NCBI GenBank assembly: GCA_965206445.1
Contig: CBDBJR010000002.1
Coordinates: forward strand, 2,666,001 to 2,730,000
DNA: 64,000 nt
Direction: 5' to 3'
Source of the DNA: CBDBJR01 sp965206445
Lineage (GTDB): Bacteria > Pseudomonadota > Gammaproteobacteria > Arenicellales > Poriferihabitantaceae
Below are positions 1 through 9,564 of the stretch, one piece after another. The notes below the pieces were generated by a model that saw only the letters and a program-made list of their open reading frames with translations, was not told the DNA's origin and searched no databases. The position numbers and the translations under genes were made by a program. Position 1 is the stretch's first letter. Each line of letters opens with the position of its first letter.

Positions 1-908
1 ATGCCGGGTTTGATCCGGACACCGAGATCACCGTCACCAGCGGCGCGACCGAGGCCCTGTTCTGTGCCATCCATGCCGTGGTGCGGGTCGGCGATGAGGT
101 GATTGTGTTCGATCCGGCCTATGATTCGTACCGCCCGGCGGTCGAGCTGGCCGGCGGCAAGACGGTGCACCTGCCGCTGACCCCGCCGGACTATCGCATC
201 GACTGGCAGGCGCTGCAGCAAAAACTCAACCCGCGCACCCGCTTGATCATCGTCAACACGCCGCATAACCCGACCGGCACCCTTTTACAGCGCGCAGATC
301 AGGATCGGCTGGCGGCGCTGATAGCCGCATACGACTGCTATGTTTTGAGCGATGAGGTGTACGAACATATCATCTTCGATCAACAGCAACATGCCAGCGT
401 GCTGGCCCACCCGACGCTGCGGGCGCGCAGTTTCGCGGCGTTTTCGTTTGGCAAAACCTATCATGCCACCGGCTGGAAGGTCGGCTATTGTGTCGCCCCG
501 GCCGCATTGTCGGCCGAGTTGCGAAAAATCCATCAGTTCAACACGTTTACCACGGTCACGCCGATACAGTGGGCGCTGGCCGATTTTCTTGCCTCGCATC
601 CGCAAAACTATTTGCAGCTGGCCGAGTTTTATCAGCGCAAACGCGACTTGTTTGCCGCGCTGGTCGCGCCGTCGCGCTTCAAATTATTGCCGTCCCAGGG
701 CAGCTATTTCCAACTGGCCGATTACAGCGCCATATCGAGCCTGCCCGACAGGGAGTTTGCCGAGTACATGACGCAGGAAAAAGGAGTTGCGGTGATTCCG
801 TTATCGGCGTTCTATCAACGGCCCGTCGATACGCACATCATCCGCTTTTGCTTCGCCAAACAGGACGACACGTTGAAACAGGCGGCCGAGCTGATCTGCC
901 GCATCTAG
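1..908 (+). CDS. ybdL: Methionine aminotransferase, YbdL type (5' end missing)
   Basis: PLP-dependent class I/II aminotransferase. The frame is already open at base 3 (the visible protein starts AGFDPDTEITVTSGATEA) and runs 301 codons to TAG at 906-908, so about 85 N-terminal residues lie before the window. The Schiff-base lysine is in SFGKTYH, and the cofactor-contacting motifs NTPHNPTGT and SDEVYEH are present. The stretch GWKVGYCVAPA and overall similarity remembered from E. coli YbdL support a methionine/aromatic 2-oxo-acid transaminase of the cytosol rather than an aspartate aminotransferase. It could serve methionine salvage together with metK and ahcY much further downstream, but that is inference. 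The next gene begins about 200 bases later with no obvious shared operon signal. Confidence 0.88.
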   Translation, partial: AGFDPDTEITVTSGATEALFCAIHAVVRVGDEVIVFDPAYDSYRPAVELAGGKTVHLPLTPPDYRIDWQALQQKLNPRTRLIIVNTPHNPTGTLLQRADQDRLAALIAAYDCYVLSDEVYEHIIFDQQQHASVLAHPTLRARSFAAFSFGKTYHATGWKVGYCVAPAALSAELRKIHQFNTFTTVTPIQWALADFLASHPQNYLQLAEFYQRKRDLFAALVAPSRFKLLPSQGSYFQLADYSAISSLPDREFAEYMTQEKGVAVIPLSAFYQRPVDTHIIRFCFAKQDDTLKQAAELICRI

Positions 909-1109
909 CCATTCACCGGCAGCGGGCCGGCGCCAATATGCGGCGGCCCGGTGACAGATTGTGCAGGCCGCAGTAAAAACCCGGTTGCAGCTTTACGATT
1001 CGGCCTCGATGCAGCCTGTGCAGGGATGGCGGGTTCGGGGCATCGGCTTCGGCCCGGGGCTATCGTAAGCGGGCGGTCTGGCTTTCTCGCACTCAACACC
1101 GGAATTTTC

Positions 1110-2894
1110 ATGTCACCCCGATTTTTAATTGCCACCGACAAACCCGGAAACTGGCGACCGGTAAACCGATTGCTGCCGTATGTCTGGCAGTACCGCCGCA
1201 GAGTCATGGTCGGGCTGGTGTTTTTGGTGCTCGCCCGGCTGGCCAATATTTCAGTCCCGCTGATCCTGAAAGGCATCGTCGACCAATTGGAGCAGACCCC
1301 CGTTTCCATGCTGGCGGTGGTGCCGATCTCCTTGCTGGTCGGATATGGCGGGCTGCGCTTCGGCACGATATTGTTCAACGAAATCCGCAACGTCGTGGTC
1401 TCGCACGCCAGCGTTCAGATCGTCCACCGGATTTCCGCCGAATTATTTCAGCATCTGCACCGGCTGTCGCTGGGCTTCCATCTGGACCGGAAAATTGGCG
1501 GCCTGGCGCGCAACATGGAACGCGGGTTAATGGCGGTCACCCAGTTTCTGCGCATTTTCGTTTTCAGCATTATCCCGGTTGTGCTGGAAATCACCCTGGT
1601 CTTGTCGATACTGGGCGCGCGTTTTGACTACAGTTTTATTGTCACCACGCTGGCCATGATTATTGTCTACATCGGCTTTACGCTCCTGGTAACCCGCTGG
1701 CGCATCCATTTCCGCGTGCAGATGAACGCCGCCGAGTCGTCGGCCAACACGCGCGCAATGGATTCGCTGATCAACTATGAAACGGTCAAGGCGTTTGGCA
1801 ACGAAACGCTGGAGCTGCGGCGCTACCACACCATGATGCATGACTGGGTGCACGCCTGCTTAAAAAACAATCTGTCGCTCGCTTTTTTGAACTGCGGCCA
1901 GGGCGCGATCATCGCCGTCGGGCTGACCATGCTGATGATTTTAGCCGCCGCCGGCGTGGTCGACGGCAGTCTTACACTCGGCGATTTTGTCATGGTGAAT
2001 GCGTTTCTGATACAGCTCTACATTCCGCTGAATTTTCTCGGCTCGGTGTACCGCGATTTGAATCACGCGATGATCGATATGGAGCAGATGTTCGATCTGC
2101 TCGACCGCGTGCCGGAGGTCGCCGACCGCCCCGGCGCCGGCGTGATAGTGCCGGATACGGGGCGGATCGAGTTTGAGCGGGTGCATTTTGCCTATACCCC
2201 GGACAAGCCGATATTACAAGATATCAGCTTCACCATTCCGGGCGGCCAGATGGTGGCGGTGGTCGGCCCGTCCGGTTCCGGCAAATCCACGCTGGCGCGG
2301 CTGCTGCTGCGCTTCTACGACCCCGACAGCGGCCGCATCTGCATCGACGGCCAGGATATTCAGACGGTAACCGTCGATTCGCTGCGCCGGATGATGGGCA
2401 TCGTGCCGCAGGATACGGTGCTGTTCAACGAGTCGATCAGATACAACATCGCCTATGGCAAAGCGGGTGCCGGGCAGGCGGAAATCGAAGCGGCGGCGAA
2501 AGCAGCCCAACTGCATGATTTTATCCGGCAGCACCCGCAAGGCTACGACATTCTGGTAGGCGAGCGCGGCTTGAAGCTGTCCGGCGGTGAAAAGCAGCGC
2601 GTTGCGATCGCCCGCGTGGTGCTCAAGGGCGCGCGCATTTTGATTTTTGACGAGGCCACGTCGTCGCTCGACAGCCGCTCCGAACAGGCCATTCAGCAAT
2701 CGATCGAGCTGGCTTCGCGGCACAACACGACGCTGATTATCGCCCACCGCCTGTCTACCGTGGTCAATGCCGACAATATTCTGGTGCTCGACAACGGCAC
2801 CATCGTGCAGCAGGGGCGCCACCGCGAATTGCTCGCCGCCGGCGGGCTGTACGAGCAAATGTGGCGGTTGCAACAGCAGCAGCGAGCGGACTGA
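1110..2894 (+). CDS. Atm1/HMT1-like ABC exporter (fused membrane and ATPase domains)
   Basis: A 594-residue half-transporter of the ABCB7/Atm1 type, which forms homodimers in the inner membrane and exports glutathione-linked or heavy-metal compounds. The N-terminal six-helix membrane domain carries the family's characteristic stretch LINYETVKAFGNE. The ATPase domain follows, with Walker A GPSGSGKST near residue 386, signature LSGGEKQR near 490 and Walker B ILIFDEATSSLD near 510. The ATG at 1110 is preferred: the frame stays open upstream to 951, but that translation looks unlike an exporter N-terminus, whereas MSPRFLIATDK leads into the first helix. The stop is 35 bases from the stop of the converging hydrolase gene. 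The exact substrate cannot be read from sequence. Confidence 0.9.
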   Translation: MSPRFLIATDKPGNWRPVNRLLPYVWQYRRRVMVGLVFLVLARLANISVPLILKGIVDQLEQTPVSMLAVVPISLLVGYGGLRFGTILFNEIRNVVVSHASVQIVHRISAELFQHLHRLSLGFHLDRKIGGLARNMERGLMAVTQFLRIFVFSIIPVVLEITLVLSILGARFDYSFIVTTLAMIIVYIGFTLLVTRWRIHFRVQMNAAESSANTRAMDSLINYETVKAFGNETLELRRYHTMMHDWVHACLKNNLSLAFLNCGQGAIIAVGLTMLMILAAAGVVDGSLTLGDFVMVNAFLIQLYIPLNFLGSVYRDLNHAMIDMEQMFDLLDRVPEVADRPGAGVIVPDTGRIEFERVHFAYTPDKPILQDISFTIPGGQMVAVVGPSGSGKSTLARLLLRFYDPDSGRICIDGQDIQTVTVDSLRRMMGIVPQDTVLFNESIRYNIAYGKAGAGQAEIEAAAKAAQLHDFIRQHPQGYDILVGERGLKLSGGEKQRVAIARVVLKGARILIFDEATSSLDSRSEQAIQQSIELASRHNTTLIIAHRLSTVVNADNILVLDNGTIVQQGRHRELLAAGGLYEQMWRLQQQQRAD

Positions 2895-2929
2895 CACCCA
2901 CCGTCAGGCGGGGCCGTCAGGCGGGCGGC

Positions 2930-3652
2930 TTAATCACGCCCGGCAGCGATGATTTTATCGCCGAGCAGCTCCGGGTTGGTAAAGCACACCTCATGGCCGC
3001 CCGGCATCGAGACATAGCGAAACAGCCCCAGTTTTTCCGACAGCCGCGGGTGCCAGGGCATACTGCCCGGCAGGGCGAGGTCATCGAGGCAGTGCAGATA
3101 GGATTTTCCCGGCAGCATATCCGGCGGCGCAGTGCTCAGTGTGACCGGGTCTTTGAACGTTTTCAACGGATGCGGGTTCAACCGGTCATAAGCCGATTGC
3201 GCCAACGCCGCGTCGGCGTCATTCATAAAGCCTTCACGCCAAATCGGAAAAGGCGCGACGATCGAGCCGTCAGGCGCCTCGAGCTGATCGAACAAAGCTT
3301 TGTACGGCTCGGGGATCATATCGTACAGACTCTCCCCCGACAGCGGCACAAAGGCGCTCCAATAGACCAGCCGCCGAATGCGCCCCGCCTGCAACCGGTC
3401 GGCGGCAGCGGTGATCACCATGCCGCCATAACTGTGGCCGAGCAAAACAGCATCGCCGATATCGTGCCGCTCAAAATACGCGATAAGCGATGCGACCGCC
3501 TCCTCCAGCCCCGAAGATTTATCGTCACCCGGCCGGTTGCCGGCCAGGGTCGGCGTGTGGACGGTATGGCCGGCGGCGCGAATTCGCGCGGCGGTTGCGG
3601 CCAGCAATTCGCCTGTATGCCAGGCGCCATGTACAAGCACATAGGTTGCCAT
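2930..3652 (-). CDS. Alpha/beta hydrolase (methylesterase-like)
   Basis: A 240-residue soluble alpha/beta-hydrolase fold protein. It begins MATYVLVHGAWHTGE, the usual first strand and oxyanion-hole HG motif of the plant-esterase/hydroxynitrile-lyase-like branch. The nucleophile elbow is GHSYGG, and the C-terminal PGGHEVCF supplies the likely catalytic histidine. The start at 3652 is chosen because GAGGAAAT lies just upstream on the minus strand, while the open frame to 3733 adds an unlikely N-terminus. It is convergent with the ABC exporter and divergent from the importer operon, so it is probably monocistronic. The substrate is unknown; a carboxylesterase or lactonase is the most that can be said. 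Confidence 0.8.
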   Translation of the reverse strand: MATYVLVHGAWHTGELLAATAARIRAAGHTVHTPTLAGNRPGDDKSSGLEEAVASLIAYFERHDIGDAVLLGHSYGGMVITAAADRLQAGRIRRLVYWSAFVPLSGESLYDMIPEPYKALFDQLEAPDGSIVAPFPIWREGFMNDADAALAQSAYDRLNPHPLKTFKDPVTLSTAPPDMLPGKSYLHCLDDLALPGSMPWHPRLSEKLGLFRYVSMPGGHEVCFTNPELLGDKIIAAGRD

Positions 3653-4163
3653 TGTGTATTTCCTCAGATCAGTTGCTGCATGCAGCCAGCGGATTGCCTT
3701 GTCCGGCGTCAACCGGCAGTTTTCAGGTTGCACACCGGGTTGCTACCGTAGTGCTATCATACTGTATGTGCTTTTGCGGGCGACCGCCCCGACCTGTTTT
3801 TATTGCCCTTCCGATAGACGATGACAGGCTCGCCATAGCGGCCCGACCGCGACCGGCAGGCCGCGAACAGCCGGTATGCGCCGTCCCGGGCGTTGGTTGC
3901 TTACCGCGAACCCGATTCACAAAAAACAAAATAGTGATTACATATCAATTATTTGCACTTGTACGAACAGGCAATATTCCCCATTCACCGCCCCCGGCAC
4001 GCGATGATCAAGCGCAATCGGTCGCTCGGTTTGACATTTGCGCCCGAATGGTTAATGATACCCGGCAGGTCTATTAAACCGATTTCTACCGTTGCGTGCC
4101 ATTGCAATTCGTCAATCACGCAACCGGTAATCCAAATAAAACTTATAGTCAGGAGGTAACTTG
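3653..4163. other. Intergenic region between divergent hydrolase and ABC importer genes
   Basis: About 510 bases without a convincing gene. It must hold both divergent promoters. The right half is noticeably AT-richer and contains a TTGACA box at 4031 and a strong ribosome-binding site AGGAGG at 4151-4156. The open frames seen here have no recognisable product. Confidence 0.6.
4031..4058 (+). promoter_or_regulatory. Candidate sigma-70 promoter of the ABC importer operon
   Basis: A perfect -35 box TTGACA (4031-4036) is followed after 16 bases by TAATGA (4053-4058), a moderate -10 box. A transcript from here would have a leader of about 100 bases before the ATG at 4164. Spacing is one base short of ideal, so this is a candidate only. 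Confidence 0.4.
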
Positions 4164-5771
4164 ATGTCAGAAGCAAAGAAAAATTCCGATCTAAACAAAA
4201 TGTGCCAGGCGGTCGCGGGCGGTCACATGAGCCGGCGGCAGTTTCTGTCGCAGGCGTCTGCGATGGGCCTGGCAGCGGCGGCGCCGTTGCTGTACTCGCA
4301 GGCAGCCGCAGCCGCGCCCAAACGGGGCGGGATATACCACATGGGGCTGGGCGGCGCCAATACCGGCGATTCGATGGACCCGGGGACCAATAGCGATACT
4401 TTCATGATCAACCTGAATCAAGGCGCGGTGCGTGACGCATTGGTTGAGGTTGATTCGGACGGCCGGGCCGCACCCGAGCTGGCTGAAAGCCTGGAGCCGT
4501 CGGCAGATGCAAAAACCTGGGTCGTCAAAATCCGCAAGGGGGTCGAGTTCCATAGCGGGAAAACCGTTACCGCTGACGATGTGATTGCATCGGTAGAGCA
4601 CCACCGCGGCGAACAATCGACCTCGGCGGCAAAATCGGTTGCCGAATCCATGGGCGAAATGAAGAAAGACGGCGACAATACGGTGATCTTTTCGCTCGAG
4701 AGCGGCAACGCGGATTTCCCCTACCTGCTCACCGACTACCATGTTGTGATCGGCAATGCCGACGCGTCGGGCAAAGTCGATTGGGCGGCGGGCGACGGCA
4801 CCGGTGCGTACTCCCTCAAGGAGCTTGAGCCGGGCGTGCGGGGGCATTTGATCCGCAACCCAAACTACTATAAGGAACAGGAAGGCAATTTTGATGAGGT
4901 CAAGCTCACCGCAATCAACGATGTCGCGGCCCGCATGAATGCCATGGTCACCGGGCAGGTCGATGCGATTGCCCGCTGCGACCTCAAAACCGCCAACCTG
5001 CTCGAGAAAAAACCGGATGTCGACGTCATCCAGACCACCGGCAACAAGCATTTTACCTATCCGATGGATGTGCGCAACGCCCCGTTCGACAATAACGACG
5101 TCAGGATGGCGCTCAAGCACGGCATCAACCGTGAGGCATTTGTCAATACCGTGCTGCGCGGCTATGGTGCACTGGGCAATGACCATCCGATATCCGCTTC
5201 CAACAAATATCATGCGAGCGATTTGCCGCAGCGTCCATACGACCCGGACAAAGCCAAATACTATCTGAAAAAGGCCGGCTTATCCGGCCTGGACGTGGAG
5301 ATATCGGCGTCGGATACGGCCTTTGACGGGGCGGTTGATGCGACCGAATTGTACGCCGAGCAGTTGCGCCCGGGCGGCATCAATCTGACCGTCAAGCGCG
5401 CCTCTGCCGACGGCTATTGGGATAATGTCTGGATGAAAGTGCCGTGGAGTGCCGCGTATTGGAGTGGCCGCCCGACTGCCGACTGGATGTTTACCATTGG
5501 CTACAAGGCCGGCGGCAACTGGACCGACAGCTTCTGGAACCATCCGCAGTTCGAGGCACTGCTGGTGGCCGGCCGGGCCGAGCTGGACGAGGCCAAACGG
5601 CGCGATATTTACATCGAGATGCAAACCATTGTCTCTAACGAGGGCGGCGTTGTCATTCCCTGTTTTGCCAATAACGTTGATGCGTCCTCGACCAAAATGG
5701 GGCACAACAAAATCTCGGCAAACTGGGAGCTGGACGGTTCGCGCAGCGCAAAACGCTGGTGGTTTGCGTAA
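4164..5771 (+). CDS. Peptide/opine-family ABC transporter substrate-binding protein, Tat-exported
   Basis: A 535-residue family-5 (DppA/OppA-like) solute-binding protein. The N-terminus has a twin-arginine signal: MSRRQFLSQ near residue 22, then a hydrophobic run ending in AAAAAPKRGG. Typical family-5 stretches follow, including VKIRKGVEFHSGKTVTADDV and the pseudo-binding region around LKHGINREAFV. ATG 4164 is chosen because AGGAGG sits seven bases upstream; the TTG three bases earlier is ignored. It is the first gene of a four-gene importer operon with both permeases and a double ATPase. Tat export rather than Sec suggests it folds in the cytoplasm before transport. Family-5 proteins bind di/oligopeptides, opines or other small compounds; the ligand here is not determinable. 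Confidence 0.9.
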   Translation: MSEAKKNSDLNKMCQAVAGGHMSRRQFLSQASAMGLAAAAPLLYSQAAAAAPKRGGIYHMGLGGANTGDSMDPGTNSDTFMINLNQGAVRDALVEVDSDGRAAPELAESLEPSADAKTWVVKIRKGVEFHSGKTVTADDVIASVEHHRGEQSTSAAKSVAESMGEMKKDGDNTVIFSLESGNADFPYLLTDYHVVIGNADASGKVDWAAGDGTGAYSLKELEPGVRGHLIRNPNYYKEQEGNFDEVKLTAINDVAARMNAMVTGQVDAIARCDLKTANLLEKKPDVDVIQTTGNKHFTYPMDVRNAPFDNNDVRMALKHGINREAFVNTVLRGYGALGNDHPISASNKYHASDLPQRPYDPDKAKYYLKKAGLSGLDVEISASDTAFDGAVDATELYAEQLRPGGINLTVKRASADGYWDNVWMKVPWSAAYWSGRPTADWMFTIGYKAGGNWTDSFWNHPQFEALLVAGRAELDEAKRRDIYIEMQTIVSNEGGVVIPCFANNVDASSTKMGHNKISANWELDGSRSAKRWWFA

Positions 5772-6125
5772 ACTGACCGCAGACACAACACGCGATCACA
5801 ATCAGACAGGGATGGGGTAGTCGAATCACTCTCGGCGAACTCCGATACGGCCTGAAATACCTCAGTATGTTGTTTCGAGTGGGAAACCGGAAAAATCGGT
5901 TTTCGGTTTCCCCTCGTTTTCAATGCCCGTATTCCTCCGGCACAACCGTGCATCCGGCGGCGCCGGTTTCCGATGCTGCCAGGTTGTTGCCCGGTTGCCG
6001 GTATGGTCGCTGGCGTACTCCAGGCGGCATTGGCCCTCGTCTCGATTGCACTTCGTTCATACTATTGGTTTAATTTTTCTCTTATCCGGCGTGATAGTGA
6101 CCACATTATTTTCAGGCGCAGCAGG
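5772..6125 (+). other. Intercistronic region between binding-protein and permease genes
   Basis: About 350 bases with no credible gene. It contains the stem-loop at 5881-5912. The rest shows nothing recognisable, although the permease frame stays open back to 5973. Confidence 0.6.
5881..5912 (+). terminator. Intercistronic stem-loop, probable attenuator or mRNA stabiliser
   Basis: The arms gggaaaccg and cggtttccc pair perfectly, and a bulged G then allows four further A-T pairs around a short loop. The following bases are CCTCGTTTTC, a poor T-tract. It lies between the binding-protein gene and the permeases, a position where such hairpins often raise binding-protein expression over the membrane components. 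Confidence 0.6.
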
Positions 6126-7085
6126 GTGAACAAAATCCTGTACATGATGATTGCCCGGCGGGTCGGGCTTGGCCTCGTCACGCTGGTCGCCGTGTCACTG
6201 CTGATTACCCTGGGCATCGAGCTGCTGTCCGGGGATGTGTGCACCGCTATTCTGGGTCAGTTGGCCACCCCCGAAACCGTTGCCGCGTGCCGGGCGCAAT
6301 TGAATCTGGACCGGCCGGTGATGATCAGATACGTTGAATGGGTGTGGAATTTTATGCGCGGCGAGATGGGCACCTCGTTTTCCAACTCCCGCGAGATCAG
6401 CGAACTGATTGGCAGCCGCATCCACAACACGTTGTACCTGGCCGGCTTGACCGCGCTGGTCGCGGTGCCAATTGGCGTTGGCCTTGGCGTGGTGGCGGCG
6501 CTGTACCGCAATACCGGCTTCGACCGCATGATTTCCATCAGCACGCTCAGCACCATTTCGGTGCCGGAGTTTTTTGTCGCCTATATCCTGATGGCGATAT
6601 TGTCCGTGAAGCTGAATATCCTGCCGAGCATCGCCAATGTTGACGATTCGATGGGGTTTCTCGAGCGCGCGTATTATTCGGCGCTGCCGGTTTTGACCCT
6701 GACGCTGGTATTGGTCGCGCACATGATGCGCATGACGCGGGCGTCGATCGTCAATCTGCTGGCCAGCCCGTATATCGAAATGGCCAAGCTCAAAGGGGTT
6801 ACCCCGATGCGGATTATCGTCCGCCATGCCCTGCCCAATGCCTGGGCGCCGATTATTCAAGTCGTCATCCTGAATCTGGCGTATCTGGTCGTCGGCACCG
6901 TGCTGATCGAGGTGGTGTTCGTCTACCCCGGGCTGGGTTATCTGATGGTCGACGCGGTGCAGTTGCGCGACCTGCCGGTGGTGCAATCGACCGCCATGGT
7001 GTTTGCCGCGACGTATGTGCTGCTCAACCTGCTGGCTGACGTATTGTCGATGATGGCCAACCCGCGTTTGCGCCGCAGAAGGTAG
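6126..7085 (+). CDS. ABC transporter permease, DppB type
   Basis: A membrane permease of about 319 residues in the binding-protein-dependent (MetI-like) superfamily. It starts with a DppB-like N-terminus (ARRVGLGLVTLVAV), has a periplasmic loop containing LNLDRPVMIRYVEWV, and carries the EAA-type cytoplasmic loop ASPYIEMAKLKGVTPMRI that docks to the ATPase. The GTG at 6126, nine bases after AGG, is chosen; ATG at 6144 is a possible alternative, and the open frame up to 5973 gives an unlikely extension. The stop is followed almost immediately by the second permease gene, consistent with an operon. Confidence 0.87.
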   Translation: MNKILYMMIARRVGLGLVTLVAVSLLITLGIELLSGDVCTAILGQLATPETVAACRAQLNLDRPVMIRYVEWVWNFMRGEMGTSFSNSREISELIGSRIHNTLYLAGLTALVAVPIGVGLGVVAALYRNTGFDRMISISTLSTISVPEFFVAYILMAILSVKLNILPSIANVDDSMGFLERAYYSALPVLTLTLVLVAHMMRMTRASIVNLLASPYIEMAKLKGVTPMRIIVRHALPNAWAPIIQVVILNLAYLVVGTVLIEVVFVYPGLGYLMVDAVQLRDLPVVQSTAMVFAATYVLLNLLADVLSMMANPRLRRRR

Positions 7086-7090
7086 TGCTT

Positions 7091-7921
7091 ATGAAGCTCT
7101 GGCATATCGTGCTTGACTTGAACTGGAGCGCCCGGGTCGGGCTGCTGATTGTGGTGTTCTTTGGCTTCTGTTCGCTGTTTGCGCCCTGGCTTGCGCCGTA
7201 CACCCAGAGTCAGATAGTGGGCGACGTGTGGGAGCCGATTGGCGGCACGTTTATTTTTGGCACCGATCAAATTGGCCGCGATATGCTGACCCGGCTGCTG
7301 TACGGCGCGCGCAACACGATCTCGCTGGCGCTGCTGACCACCGCCTGTTCTTTCTCTCTGGGCGCGGTGATGGGCTTTTTGGCGGCGGTCATGGGCGGCT
7401 GGGTTGACCAGGTGTTGAGCCGTCTGGTGGACATCATTATTTCTATTCCGACACTGATTTTCGCCCTCATCGTGCTGTCGGTGGTGGGCACGTCGGTGCC
7501 GGAGCTGCTGACGACCATCGGCATTATCTATGCCATGCCGGTGTTCCGCATTGCCCGGGCCGTGGCGATGGATATCGAAGTCATGGATTACGTCGAAGCG
7601 GCGCGGTTGCGCGGCGAGGGGCTGTGGTGGATCATGCGCCGCGAAATCCTGCCGAATGCCATGACGCCGCTGGCCGCGGAATTTGGCCTGCGGTTCGTGT
7701 TTGTTTTCCTGCTGATCAGCAGCCTGAGTTTTCTCGGCCTCGGCTTGCAGCCGCCGCTGGCGGACTGGGGGGCGATGGTGCGCGGCAATGCCAACGGCAT
7801 CGCGTGGGGCTACCTCCATCCGCTGATTCCGGCAACCTGTATCGCCATGCTGACGATTGGCATCAACCTGCTGGTCGATGTACTGGTGCACAAGGCCAGC
7901 GGATTGCGGGATAACGAGTAA
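7091..7921 (+). CDS. ABC transporter permease, DppC type
   Basis: The second permease subunit, 276 residues, with the usual DppC opening: a first helix, then the periplasmic FGTDQIGRDMLTRLLYGAR motif. The EAA loop is DYVEAARLRGEGLWWIM. ATG 7091 is preferred to the GTG at 7085 because AGAAGG lies at a suitable distance upstream. The stop codon overlaps the start of the ATPase gene (TAATG at 7919-7923), which implies translational coupling. It forms the inner-membrane channel with the preceding permease. Confidence 0.88.
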   Translation: MKLWHIVLDLNWSARVGLLIVVFFGFCSLFAPWLAPYTQSQIVGDVWEPIGGTFIFGTDQIGRDMLTRLLYGARNTISLALLTTACSFSLGAVMGFLAAVMGGWVDQVLSRLVDIIISIPTLIFALIVLSVVGTSVPELLTTIGIIYAMPVFRIARAVAMDIEVMDYVEAARLRGEGLWWIMRREILPNAMTPLAAEFGLRFVFVFLLISSLSFLGLGLQPPLADWGAMVRGNANGIAWGYLHPLIPATCIAMLTIGINLLVDVLVHKASGLRDNE

Positions 7922-9564
7922 TGGCCGATCTGCTGAAAATACGCGATCTGGTCATCGAGGCCGAAATCGATCAGCACTGGCGGCCGATCGTCAAAGGCCT
8001 GTCGATGACGCTGCAACGCGGCCAGATTATCGGCTTGATTGGAGAATCCGGCGCCGGCAAATCGACCCTGGGGCTGGCCGCATTGGGCTATACCAAACCG
8101 GGCTGCCGCATCGTCTCGGGCTCGGTCGAGCTGGACGGGGGCGAATTGACCCAGCTATCGGAAGCCCGGCTGCGGCAGATTCGCGGCAACCAGGTCTCGT
8201 ATGTTGCCCAGAGTGCCGCCGCCTCGTTCAACCCGGCGCACACCCTGATCGATCAGTTCACCGAGTCTCCGGTGCTGCACGGCAAACTGAACACATCGGC
8301 GGCGGCGCAACGCGGACGGGAATTGTTCACCCAATTGCACCTGCCGAACGTCGATGAAATCGTCGAACGCTATCCACACGAAGTCTCGGGCGGACAACTC
8401 CAGCGCGCCATGACCGCGATGGCGCTGGGGTGCGATCCGGATATTATCGTCTTCGATGAGCCCACCACTGCGCTCGACGTCACCACCCAGATCGAAGTGC
8501 TGGCCTCAATCAAAGAGGCGGTTCGATTGCGCCGGGTGGCGGCCATTTATATTACCCATGATCTGGCGGTAGTGGCGCAGATGGCGGATTCGATCATGGT
8601 GCTGCGCCACGGTGACCTGGTGGAACAAGGCGAGGTGCGCGAGCTGCTGTCCAATCCGCAGCAGGACTACACCCGGCGCCTGCTGTCGGTGCGCTCGCTC
8701 CGGGTACGGGATGACCAGAGCACCCCGGATGGGAAAACGATTTTGACGGTGGAGAAGGTCACCGCACGCTATCCGTCGATCACCACCAATGTCCTCAGCG
8801 ACATCAATGTTCGCGTCGGTAAAGCGCAAACCGTTGCCGTGGTTGGCGAATCGGGCAGCGGCAAAAGCACGCTCGCGCGGGTCATTACCGGGCTGCTGCC
8901 GCCGCAGCAGGGCAGCGTCACCTTCGGCACCGAGGCATTGCCGGCGAAGTTACAGGATCGGTCGAAGAAACAACTGCAATCGATTCAAATGATTTATCAG
9001 ATGGCCGATGTGGCGATGAATCCGCGCCACTCGATCAGTGAGATTATCGGCCGCCCGCTCGAGTTTTATCTCGGCCTGCGCGGTGAAGAAAAACGGCAGC
9101 GGATTCACCAACTGCTACAGCAAATCGAGATCCCCGACAATTTTATCGACCGCTTCCCGAACCAGCTTTCCGGCGGCGAAAAACAGCGCATCTGCATCGC
9201 CCGCGCGCTGGCGGCGGAGCCGGAATTGATTATTTGCGACGAAGTCACGTCGGCGCTCGATCAACTGGTGGCCGGCGGCATCCTCGATCTGCTGCAAAAG
9301 CTGCAAAATGAGCTGCACGTATCGTACCTGTTTATTACCCACGACCTGGCGACCGTCAAAACCATTGCCGACCGCATCGTCGTGATGTATCAGGGCCGAG
9401 TTGTGGAGCAGGGAACGAAAAAGGAGATTCTGGAACCGCCCTACGACCCGTATACCGAGCTGTTGCTCTCTTCCGTGCCGGAAATGGACCCGGATTGGCT
9501 GGACCGCCTGACCGCCCAGCGGCTGGCCGGCCAGGCGCCGACCATCGCCGGCCTCTCATCTTAG
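7921..9564 (+). CDS. ABC transporter double ATPase (DppD-DppF fusion, GsiA/YejF-like)
   Basis: A 547-residue fusion of two ATP-binding subunits, giving one polypeptide to energise the two permeases. Cassette 1 has Walker A GESGAGKST near residue 41, signature VSGGQLQR and Walker B IIVFDEPTTALD. Cassette 2 has Walker A GESGSGKST near residue 311, signature LSGGEKQR and Walker B LIICDEVTSALD. All key residues are intact, so both sites should hydrolyse ATP. Each half carries the C-terminal extension typical of oligopeptide importers. The start overlaps the previous stop. The end overlaps the 3' end of cobN by four bases in tail-to-tail orientation, so nothing is spent on an intervening terminator. 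Confidence 0.92.
   Translation: MADLLKIRDLVIEAEIDQHWRPIVKGLSMTLQRGQIIGLIGESGAGKSTLGLAALGYTKPGCRIVSGSVELDGGELTQLSEARLRQIRGNQVSYVAQSAAASFNPAHTLIDQFTESPVLHGKLNTSAAAQRGRELFTQLHLPNVDEIVERYPHEVSGGQLQRAMTAMALGCDPDIIVFDEPTTALDVTTQIEVLASIKEAVRLRRVAAIYITHDLAVVAQMADSIMVLRHGDLVEQGEVRELLSNPQQDYTRRLLSVRSLRVRDDQSTPDGKTILTVEKVTARYPSITTNVLSDINVRVGKAQTVAVVGESGSGKSTLARVITGLLPPQQGSVTFGTEALPAKLQDRSKKQLQSIQMIYQMADVAMNPRHSISEIIGRPLEFYLGLRGEEKRQRIHQLLQQIEIPDNFIDRFPNQLSGGEKQRICIARALAAEPELIICDEVTSALDQLVAGGILDLLQKLQNELHVSYLFITHDLATVKTIADRIVVMYQGRVVEQGTKKEILEPPYDPYTELLLSSVPEMDPDWLDRLTAQRLAGQAPTIAGLSS

Noticed and set aside
4191..5213. 340-codon minus-strand frame opposite the ABC binding protein
   Set aside because: It is the antisense shadow of a well-supported family-5 binding protein, rich in R, H and A with no recognisable domain.
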